From contig NC_134531.1 of assembly GCF_050624435.1 (NCBI RefSeq), forward strand, positions 252,850,812-252,914,811: 64,000 nucleotides of DNA. The letters run 5' to 3'. The position numbers were made by a program, and so were the translations under genes. This DNA comes from Tenrec ecaudatus (lineage: Eukaryota > Chordata > Mammalia > Afrosoricida > Tenrecidae). Shown one piece after another: positions 55,800 to 64,000 of this stretch. Numbering within the stretch: position 1 is the stretch's first letter; each line of letters begins with the position of its first letter. The notes below the pieces were generated by a model. That model searched no databases, was not told the DNA's origin, and saw only the letters and a list, made by a program, of their open reading frames with translations.

Positions 55800-56260
55800 G
55801 GGCCCCTACCCACAGCAGAGTTTGTTTCAAAGGACGATGTTGATTCTGCAGCTTCGGGAGAGGGAGATGTCTGATCAGAGCACACGGGAGCAGATGAAAG
55901 GGGAGGAGGAGAGAGTGGAGTACAGCCTGGCCCACCAGGCCATGAGGATGATGTTCCTGATTAGAGCAGGCAGTCCACAGAGAGGACAACATGGCTGGCC
56001 CCAGAATGAGACATGATGCCCTTCACTGACCCATGGCGCTACAGAGGGCAGCACCAGAGACACAGGGTGGGAATTGCTCCTGATCTGATCCTAACACACC
56101 AAGGCAAAGCACTGGGGGAGCTCAGTGGAATAGTAAGGGAATGTAGCAGCAAGGTCCCCAGGGAATGCTGAAAGTGGACTTTGGGGCCAGGGCGTGGTGC
56201 CCAAACAGGCTGGAACAAAAATGACTCCTAAACGCCAACAACTAACTACAGGGTTTTCTT
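55800..56260 (+). mobile_element. L1 3'-UTR segment (sense)
   Basis: Matches 21505-21960: 'agtttgtttcaaaggacgat', 'gctgatcagagcac'-type text, 'gcctggcccaccaggccatg', 'aaagtggactttggggcc' and 'gtggtgcccaaacaggctgg'. It stops short of the distal 3' UTR and has no tail. Confidence 0.75.
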
Positions 56261-56279
56261 TCTTGAAAAAAAATTTTTT

Positions 56280-56862
56280 TTTTTTAAATCAGGAATTGAG
56301 TAAAAGTTCACAAAGCAAATCATCATTCTTACGTCAATCAATTCACACACATTGTGTTTCATTTCATTCACTGTGATCCTCTCAGCGAACTAGCACTCAT
56401 CCCATTTCCTTTCTGTGTTTCCTGTTCCCATTCTGCCTTCAAAACACTCTCTATTTTGTCCTTGGGTAAGTGCTGCCTTTTGGATCTTAAATGCTTAATT
56501 ATTTTCATGAGTTTGCCACACTAATCTTACTGTCACCCTTGTAGACCGGCCTATTGTTTGATTGAAGACTGAGTCACAGGGGTGATTTCGGTTCCAGGCT
56601 GAAGGGTATACAAAGTACTAGCCATAGAGTTAGGAGTCCCACCAGCCTCTATGGAAATAATGAGCCAGAACTTTTCTGTGATTTTGCACCACATTTTCTT
56701 TAATACGAAGCATTTTATGTGACTCTGTGCAGAGCAGTTGTAGCGATTGCCAGGCAGCATCCAGTTCTTCTGCTCTGAGGATTGTGGATATGGATGTTGG
56801 TGAGGCCCATAGTCCACTGGGCTAATTGTTTCCGTGGATCTATGGATTTCATCGCCTCCTTT
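56280..56862 (-). mobile_element. L1 3' UTR of another subfamily (antisense)
   Basis: 'cagagcaaatcatc'-like opening, 'gtgatttcggttccaggctg', 'tctatggaaataatgagcc' and 'catccagttcttctgctctg' resemble an older afrotherian L1 3' UTR read in antisense. The likeness is by order of motifs, not close identity. Confidence 0.45.
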
Positions 56863-56955
56863 TCTCTGTGGTGTAATCTGTTACACAGTGGGCTGCTAAC
56901 CCAAAGGTCACTTTGTAACCACCTAACACTCCCCAGGGGATTTTCTTTCTGAAGC
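56863..56955 (+). mobile_element. AfroSINE fragment
   Basis: 'gtggtgtaatctgttacac', 'agtgggctgctaacccaaag' and 'gtcactttgtaaccacc' match the AfroSINE head; truncated. Confidence 0.6.
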
Positions 56956-57774
56956 TCAAAATGGCCATGCTGCATCAGGGTACCTGGCAATTAACCTGCC
57001 CATCTTGTATCACTTTTCTCTCTTTCTTTGGCCAATTTTTTTCAGTTATTTTTCTAGTTACTATTCAAGCCACTTCTCTATTCTTTCCCCTGAAATTGGG
57101 TACCCAAATTGTCATCTGTACTTGATGAACGGATTCTCTTGTGACTTTGTTGTAGAGCCTTTTTTCTGAAGCCATTTGGATACTTTGATCATCATTCATG
57201 CACCATACAAAAATATCGACTTAAAAATTAGCCTTCTACATTTGGCCAAATATTTGATTTACTTACCCCTAATGTGATGGTTAGAATAGCTTCCCCTTGG
57301 TGAGGTGTGTGATGTTAGCTGATCTTAATGATGCAGCCCACAGGTAGAAAGTTGCTACCCCTTTTATAGAGGTTCCTTGTTGTGTGTCTGCCTGGGCCAA
57401 TATCTTGCTCGAAGTAAAATAATTAAAGTGAACTTTAAAATAAAGCAAAGTCACAATGCAGAATTAGTTCAGAAACAGAATTTAATTTTCAAAGACAGAT
57501 GACTGATTTGCCTTGATACCACTATATATCACTATATATCAATATTTTCAATAAAATTAAGGATAAAATGTGAGCCAGGCATTTCACATATAGCTAAGCT
57601 ATATTTTAAAGCAATACAAGTAGAATGAACTTGACAAACAGAATATTGCTGCTAGAAAACCACCATAGGATCGATCCATGTAAGGAAAAATAGGTATTTT
57701 TGTAACCTCGCAAAGTGATACCAAGTGTTTAATATTATTGTGGGTTAATCAAAAAGAAATTTAATACGAGTATG
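56956..57774. other. Unassigned DNA
   Basis: No gene or named repeat; 57290-57420 may be a repeat I cannot place. Confidence 0.4.
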
Positions 57775-57970
57775 CTTGAAGTACCTTGGTGGTGTAGAGG
57801 GCAATATATTGGGCTGCTAACCATGCGCTCAGCAGTTCGAAATCACCAGCAGCTTGTGAAAAAGATGAGGCTTCCTGCTCTGGTAAAAGTATTACAATTT
57901 GGGAACCCACAGGAGTAGTTCTAAGCTGCCCTCTAGGGTCACAGGGACTAGCTTAATGGAAGTGAGGTTT
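57775..57970 (+). mobile_element. AfroSINE
   Basis: A clear plus-strand copy: 'accttggtggtgtagagggc', 'gggctgctaaccatgcgctc', 'agcagttcgaaatcaccagc' and 'gggaacccacaggagtag'. Confidence 0.85.
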
Positions 57971-57999
57971 TATGAGGTTATATGAGGGATCTTCATATA

Positions 58000-58790
58000 T
58001 GGTTATATGAGAGGTCTGTTCATGCGAAATACATACTGTGAAAAAATGGATGGACTAAGTTTTTTAATTTTCCAGCAAAATAAACTTATACTAACAGTAT
58101 AGTGTGTTTCAACAGAATCTATACTAAGAAGAGTAGCACACCAGTTTGAAAAGAGCCCCGAGTAGATCAACATGAATTCTGCTAACTCTGAAGCAAGAAC
58201 TCACATCAAATTTATGGTGAAGAATAGTTGAATAGTGGTGAAATCATTGATGTTACAAAGTTTATGTTGATAATGTTTTTAGAAATCCAGCAGTTTATAA
58301 ATGGATAACTTGTTTTAAGGGATGGGAGAATGTTGAAGTTGAAGCCCACAGGGGCAGAATATCTACATCAAATTTTGAGGAAAAATCTGGTCCGTGTTTA
58401 ATGGAAGAAGAGAAACGATTAGCAGAGCCACAACAGCCAGCACCAAGAGCATTTCAACTGGTTCAAGGAGTTGTATCAACACAGTCTTGAACTCAATGGA
58501 CAATCAAAGCAATGTCTACCAACTATGGAAGTGATTGAACAGTGACCTGGTCAAGAGCAACGGTCATGGTGATGTGATGCTCAGGGCATTCCACTTGTTG
58601 GCTTTCTATAGGACCAAAGAACAGCAGTATCATCTGCTAATATGAGAGATTCCAGAAAAGTAGCTAAAGCCTCAGCCAAAGATGTATCTAGGGAAACTTT
58701 CATCCGAGCATTCTTCTCCAGTATTCATGCTAATTCTTCTTATAAAATAAGGGCAATTTGTGAAAAGTTCAATTGCAAATCATTTGGCAT
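58000..58790 (+). mobile_element. Mariner transposase relic
   Basis: The order of a mammalian mariner: 'gaaatcattgatgttacaaag', here a helix-turn-helix region, then 'ataaatggataacttgtttt', 'acatcaaattttgagg', 'caatcaaagcaatgtctacc' and 'gatgctcagggcattccac', the region around a DDE-type acidic residue. Frameshifts and stops are frequent and a stretch between 58440 and 58490 is deleted. It is long inactive. Confidence 0.68.
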
Positions 58791-60454
58791 TTCCTCATAG
58801 CCCTAATTTCGGTCTTTCTGATTTATTTTGGTTTCATAATCATAAAAAAACCTTTAAAGGGGTACTCATTTTTCGTTGATTAACGATGTAAAATATTACA
58901 TTGACATGGTTAAATTTCCATGGCTCTCAGTCCTTTCTTTATTTCTCCTTACTATTTTGGGTAAAGAAACCACGAGTTAGAATTTGCAATTAGTGCTCAG
59001 GAATACTCAGTATCCTGTTCTTCTATTAGGATTACTTCATTTAATGGCATCTACAGATAGGTCCTTCTCTAATCTTCAGCCCCATGACCTGTCTGCCTCT
59101 GCCCTGCTGACAAGTGTCCAGAGGCAGCCTAGTCACATATTAAACCTTGGCATAACATCATGAATCACCAAACCCAGCCCCACCAACTGCCCAGATGCAC
59201 CCACTCTGCCAGCACATCTCTGCCTGAAGGCACTGAACTCTTATCTCTCTCAGGGTCTGCAAGTCTACTGTATCATCTCCTGACAATTTCCTGGTTCTGC
59301 TGTTTCTGCAACCCTTCATATTCTGCCACCTCTCGCCATCTCTCAGGTGCTGCAATGCACACTCTTTCTCAGTCTTCCAGAAGGTTCTCAACACAGTGAC
59401 CTGTTGTCATAATGATGTGCTCCACTTCCATCTCTTCTCTCTGGAGGTCATGAGTTCTCTCTTTTTCCCTCACCTCAGTTCATTACATTTAGATTAAATG
59501 GCTGGTATCATTGCTGACAAAACCATCTGAAGTCTGATTGAGCTTATTGAGAAATAAAATTCATATTTAAAATTTTTATCTTTTAATCCAGTGTTCCTAT
59601 GTTGAGTCCTCTCTAAGTTGGTCTAACACAATGAAAATATCTCTGTTGTCTTTTCCTGTTTCCTCTATGATTGTATTTTAAAATATTACTGTGTTTTAAA
59701 ATTAAACTTTCATTTGTGTTTAGGGGTTTGAAGGAGAAGTATAGCATTAGTTAATTATGCCCTGCACCATTGAAGGTAGTAGATTTTACTATTGAGATTA
59801 TTAAAGAAAATCAGACAGTTGTATGTGCAGTTTGTTCTAACTGGAACATCCTTGGTAGGACTACCTGTGCTTTAGAAATGGAGCTGCCATCGTATGAAAA
59901 TTGGGTACATGAGAGAGATAGAGGAAAAGTTACTCTACTCTCTCATTATCAATGGGTTCTACAGTGTTACTATTAATTTAAAGAGGCCTAAGGAAGACCA
60001 TGGTGACAGTGAAATGCAAGAGCTGGAATTTAAACATATATGTAGAAGAAAGAGCTTTATGTTAAGAAATAATTTCATATCAAGAAAGAGGCCTATTAAA
60101 GTCCCTGTGTCAGATGCTACCTGGAGCCTCCTCTAGACTCAAATAACTGCCAGGATATGAATCAGGAAGGCAAAGCAAGAAGCTTGGAGACCACAGGCAC
60201 AGCTGTGTGCATTCAAGGTCTGCAGGAACATGACATGGCATCAACAACTCCCAAGGACATCAGGCCGCATTGTTCCACCTGAGACCCGATACCAAATCTG
60301 AGACAGCAAGAAGGCAATGAGGCATACCAGAGAAGTTTGTAATATCAGTCATTAAAAGGCGAAGCCGCTAAGCAGGCATTCTCAGCCTGTGACTTGATTG
60401 AAGGGTTGGAATCCACCCCTAACTCCACATAGGTTCCATAAAATTGATATAAAA
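58791..60454. other. Unassigned DNA
   Basis: No recognised gene. 59100-59400 is GC-richer with open frames on both strands (59158-59394 minus, 59160-59399 plus). 59770-60136 holds two overlapping plus frames. None resembles a known family to me. Confidence 0.4.
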
Positions 60455-61232
60455 TCGAATCATCAAAGCCAGGAATGACAAATACAAGAGGATCCATGTT
60501 GGATTCATCTTCAAAAAGAACATTTCAAGGCCTTTCTTGGAGTACCAGGCTGTCTGTGATAAACTAGTTAATAGCTCTACAAAGAAGTCCAGTCCAACTA
60601 TTATTAAAGTGCATGCATGAACTAAAATTAATGAAGAAGAACTTGAAGAATTCTATTATTTCCTTTTGAGGACTACGTTGTGTCTGACCTAAGCCATGGG
60701 CTTTTCTATTGCTTTATGTGCATGTGAAAGTTGGACAGTAAAGATAGAAAATCGAAGAAGAATCAATAAAGTTGAATTGTGGTGCTGTTGAAAAATACTG
60801 AAATTCCATGGACTTCTAAAAGAAGTCCAGCCAGCGTATTCTTTAGAGGCAAACAGTGCGAGATGCTGGCTTACACACTCTGAACATGTTGTCAGGTGGG
60901 ACCAGTCCCTGGAGAAGGACATCATGTCCGGTAAAGTAGGATTTGGTGTTAGGTGCCATTGAGTCAGTTCTGACCCGAGACCCTGTGCACAGTAGAATGA
61001 AACACTGCATAGCCCTGTGTCATCCTCACAATATTTCCTATGCTTGAGCCCTTGGAAATGTAGACGGGCAGTGAAAAGGAGAAAACCCGCAAGGATATAG
61101 GTTGACACAGTGCCGGCAACCCTAGACTCAGGTGTGGGAGCCATTGTGACGATGGCACAGGACCAGGAAGTGTTCTGTTCTGTTGTGCATGAGCTCACTA
61201 TGGGTCAGAACCAACTCAGTGGCTTCTAACAA
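60455..61232 (+). mobile_element. Internally deleted RTE LINE (plus)
   Basis: Begins in the endonuclease ('caggaatgacaaatacaag', 'caaaaagaacatttcaagg'). It jumps near 60665 to the C-terminus ('taagccatgggcttttcta', 'gcatgtgaaagttggac', 'gaattgtggtgctg') and ends with 'ggcttctaacaacaac'. The reverse transcriptase core is missing. A 110-base antisense RTE tail lies within it at 60943-61053. Confidence 0.72.
60943..61053 (-). mobile_element. RTE 3' tail inserted antisense in RTE
   Basis: 'ttggtgttaggtgccattg', 'agtcagttctgacccgag' and 'catcctcacaatatttcc' are the antisense RTE terminus. The host copy reads from 'catgtccggtaaagtagg' to 'agacgggcagtgaaaagg' across it. Confidence 0.7.
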
Positions 61233-61239
61233 CAACACA

Positions 61240-61510
61240 AAAAGAGTTATTTCGGTCTGAAATTGATGAGGCATGCCATCAAGATTCATGGATACTCACT
61301 GGTGATTGGAATGTGAAAGTTTATTACAAAGAGATAGGGAGAGTGGGGGTAAAACACAAATAAGAGGAAGACCCTCAGCAAGATGGATTGACACAGTGGG
61401 TGCAACCAAACGGGCTTAAATAGGACAGCAGTTCTGAGGGAGCAATCGTTGTCTTGTCTAGCACATTGGATTGCTGAGTTGGAATGGCCTCCACACACCT
61501 CAAAACAACA
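61240..61510 (+). mobile_element. RTE deletion derivative: endonuclease motif fused to 3' end
   Basis: 'tctgaaattgatgaggcatg' leads to 'ggtgattggaatgtgaaag' (61301 on), which encodes GDWN, the endonuclease catalytic motif. About 30 bases later it switches to the 3'-end text 'aagaggaagaccctcagc' and 'gacacagtgggtgcaacc'. Most of the element between is absent. Confidence 0.68.
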
Positions 61511-62848
61511 GCAATCAGACTTTGCGTAGAGGCGGAATGGCCTTCCTCAATCACAATGATTATTACTCTTTAGTTTGCATATTTCTGTCCCTTTAGTCCA
61601 ACTGAATTTAATGGTAGATAATAGGAGTATCTTATGTTGTGAAGCTTAGCTAGGCTGGCAGTAAACCTAATTGTGTGCATGGACTTATGTGTACATGAGT
61701 GTGTAAGAAGAAGCCTTTGTAAATCAGTAAATATGGGAAGAAATAGTTAATAAATATTTTTGGAACTCTTGCTATTTATATTAAAAATTTGAATTCTCAT
61801 TTCACAACATTGTAAAATGAATTCTAGTAGAATTAGTGCTATGCAGAAAAAATCATGCTGTGAATAAAAGAAAATACAAATTATGTTTATAAATAATCTA
61901 TGAATGAGAGCGGCATATACATTTTAACACAAGTGGAAAAATTAAATTGTTAACCAATGTACACAGAATCCTTTATTGATCCATGATACTCATTTTATAC
62001 AAGAATTTACATTTGGTAATTCAGTTTTCACACTGTTCCATCTATTTGCTTTTGATCTAAAAGTAAACATTTAATTATATTGGTGTTTCATCAAATATTT
62101 TAATATTTTGTTAAAAATTTTATCTGTTTTATGGTAAATTTTTTCCTAGAATATCTAAATGCTTGAAATTTTAGCATTCTTTTTTCTTGTACCCAAGGAA
62201 GCTCTCTTTTGATGTTTATGGAGTCTAAATAAATCTGTGAATTAATTTGAAAAGAGCCCCTCCCATCAAAAAGTTTACATCAAATATGAAGAGAAAAGTG
62301 TAAATATTTAAAATACCAAACAAAAGAGAAAGCAGGAAGAGATGAAGAAGATGAAAATGTAAAATGTAAAAAGGTTCAGGTAATATTAGACCTCAGATTA
62401 CATAAAAGAATTCTAAATAAATAATTGTAAGATAAACTATATGAAAACAAATTAATAGATATAATTAAAATTTTATCAGACATAAATATTATAAACATAT
62501 TAAGATTGTTATTACATTGAGAAATTATTTACCATGCATAGCCACACTTTTTAATGTATTTTTTGGATATGATACATATTCAAAAATAAACTTGAAGCAT
62601 GCAAAGAAAGTTGAGATCAAATTCAAATTCATCCCTTATTTCTAATAGATGATATGGCTTAAGGAACTAATATATGAGAAATAGAAATGTGTGTGAGTTT
62701 GTAATATTATTACCAGGGATCCCAAATATTTATCTGTAATGCTAAATGAAGACAACCCATATACACCCAGTATATTTCTAGGATTTATTGAATACATGGA
62801 AATATATAATATTTTCTAATTCTACTTAGGAGTAATCATTTACCTCTA
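61511..62848. other. Unassigned AT-rich DNA
   Basis: Strongly AT-rich; no gene or named repeat recognised. Confidence 0.4.
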
Positions 62849-63044
62849 TATACTCGAATATAAGCCGACCGAGTATAAACCGAGGTACCTAATTATTACC
62901 TGGGAAACCAGAAAAACTGATTGACTAGAGGATAAACGCAGGGTGGAAAAATGCAGAAGCTATTGATGAGTTTCAATAATCAAACCAAATGAAAATGAAA
63001 TTACTAAAAATCGAGACATCAGTGCGGTAATGTATTTATTTACT

Positions 63045-63180
63045 TTAGTGAATTATTTTATTAGGGGCTCTTACAGATGTATAACAATCTCTAAATCAAT
63101 TGTATCAGGCACATTTATATGTTGCCATCATCATTTTAAAAATATTTTCTTTCTGTTTGAGCCCTTGGTATCAACAATGA
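63045..63180 (-). mobile_element. L1 3' tail (antisense) within the pogo element
   Basis: 'tattttattaggggctctta', 'caattgtatcaggcacattt', 'tatgttgccatcatcatttt' and 'gagcccttggtatcaac'. The host transposon continues on both sides. Confidence 0.78.
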
Positions 63181-63237
63181 TACCTTAAGAGTACTATTCC
63201 CTGAGCTTAATCAGCAACCAAGCTAAAATGTAAAGAG

Positions 63238-64000
63238 TTAAAATCCTTCAAAACTGGATTCCTCATCATCATCATCCGTATCCCAATGCAGCGTTTCAGC
63301 TGGTGTGAGGTCATCATAGACGGTGTCCTCACTGAGATAGTCGTCATCACTATCACTGCTGTCATTTTCATACAAAGCGCAGTCTTCACTGCCATCCATA
63401 GCATTACTAATACTACATTTCTGGAAGGTACATTGCACCATGTCATCTGGAATGTCTTCCCCTGCATCTCGAACTCACTTTGCTATTAACTGTATGTCAG
63501 GCCTCATGAGATTTCCTCCTTTTGTTAGTCGGGCTTGACCAGATGACATCCATTCCTGCCACATCCTTTGCACATGGTCTTTAAAAGGCTTATTCAAAGA
63601 TACATCCAGAGGCTGCAGTACAGATGTAAGCCCACCCGGAATAATGGCTAAAGTAACTTTACTAGATTTTGCCATTTTTTTTTATGCCATCCGATAGGTG
63701 GGTTCTGAACATATCCCAAACAAGTAACGATGGCTTTTTCTTTAAGGCTGTTCTTGGTCGTCGGTTCCAAATTTCTTTCAGCCATTTTTTTTATTCTATC
63801 TTCATCCATCCAGCCTTTAACATGTGCACGCACAGTAATTGTTGGTGGGAAATTGATCTTTTTAGGTAAGGTCTTTCTTTTAAGAAAAATGACAGGACGC
63901 AGCTTAGTTCCATTAGCCAAACATGATAGAACACTGTAAAGTGTTTGTTTGTTCTTTTCATTTCATGTGGTTTTGAGAAAAAATGTTTTTTTCTCCTAAA
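63238..64000 (-). pseudogene. Pogo/Tigger DDE transposase, C-terminal part
   Basis: A DDE-superfamily transposase of the pogo/Tigger group, which would cut and paste the element at TA sites. Visible blocks in order: 'ANGTKLRPVIFLKRKT', 'GWMDED', a WDMF box (aspartate codon at 63713-63715), 'IIPGGLTSVLQPLDVSLNKP' (aspartate at 63604-63606), 'WQEWM', and an acidic C-terminus ending at TAA 63238-63240. Spacing of the last two acidic residues is about 35. Three breaks are seen: a shift at the T8 run 63785-63792, another at the T9 run 63675-63683, and a TGA at 63475-63477 where tryptophan is expected. The N-terminal DNA-binding part and first aspartate lie beyond the window. Few breaks suggest a younger copy than the mariner relic. 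Confidence 0.8.

Larger units (their letters stand above)
62849..64000 (-). mobile_element. Pogo/Tigger-type DNA transposon, runs off the window
   Basis: The left end follows a TA and begins 'ctcgaatataagccgacc' with a related 'cgagtataaaccgag' just after, an imperfect repeat typical of these termini. The transposase lies on the minus strand (63238 to past 63939). An antisense L1 tail (63045-63180) is inserted between the terminus and the gene. The other end is outside the window. Confidence 0.78.

Overview
This is a mammalian nuclear window of repeat-rich intergenic DNA. I find no intact protein-coding gene. The best lineage evidence is about a dozen copies of a tRNA-related SINE of the AfroSINE type, together with many RTE/BovB-like LINE fragments and L1 copies with an unusual, very long 3' UTR. 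These point to an afrotherian; a small-bodied one such as a tenrec would fit, but the species cannot be fixed from sequence alone.

Layout. 1-5.1 kb: mostly unassigned AT-rich DNA with AfroSINEs and antisense L1 3' tails, including a tail-in-tail-in-tail cluster at 3.5-3.8 kb. 5.1-9.1 kb: three RTE fragments in both orientations. 9.15-14.4 kb: a decayed class III (ERV-L-like) provirus with gag, protease, reverse transcriptase, RNase H and integrase relics and a 3' LTR, but no visible 5' LTR or env. 14.4-17.8 kb: L1 and AfroSINE pieces, including an AfroSINE split by an L1 that appears to carry a 3'-transduced segment. 17.8-24.5 kb: an RTE copy, older L1 fragments, and an L1 3' end of about 2.6 kb. 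25.0-26.0 kb: an olfactory receptor pseudogene of the OR5K type, the only host-gene relic I can name. 27-42 kb: L1 3' ends, AfroSINEs, a MIR, an RTE endonuclease fragment and a hAT-type MITE in otherwise unassigned DNA. 42-48 kb: a 5'-inverted RTE followed by a three-level nest (older sense L1, antisense L1, solo LTR). 50-57 kb: a long GATA microsatellite, a second long L1 3' UTR, and RTE tails. 57.7-58.8 kb: an AfroSINE and a mariner transposase relic. 60.4-61.5 kb: two internally deleted RTE copies. 62.85 kb to the end: a pogo/Tigger-type DNA transposon running off the window, whose transposase reading is broken only at two A-runs and one TGA.

No cellular genes work together here. The interest lies in how transposons have interacted: L1 supplying 3' transduction, nested tails and probable 5' inversions; RTE plausibly mobilising AfroSINE; and horizontally mobile DNA-transposon families (hAT and pogo). 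I found no sign of a new cellular system. Repeat names rest on recognition by eye; element boundaries are accurate to roughly 10-30 bases unless a duplication or motif position is given.
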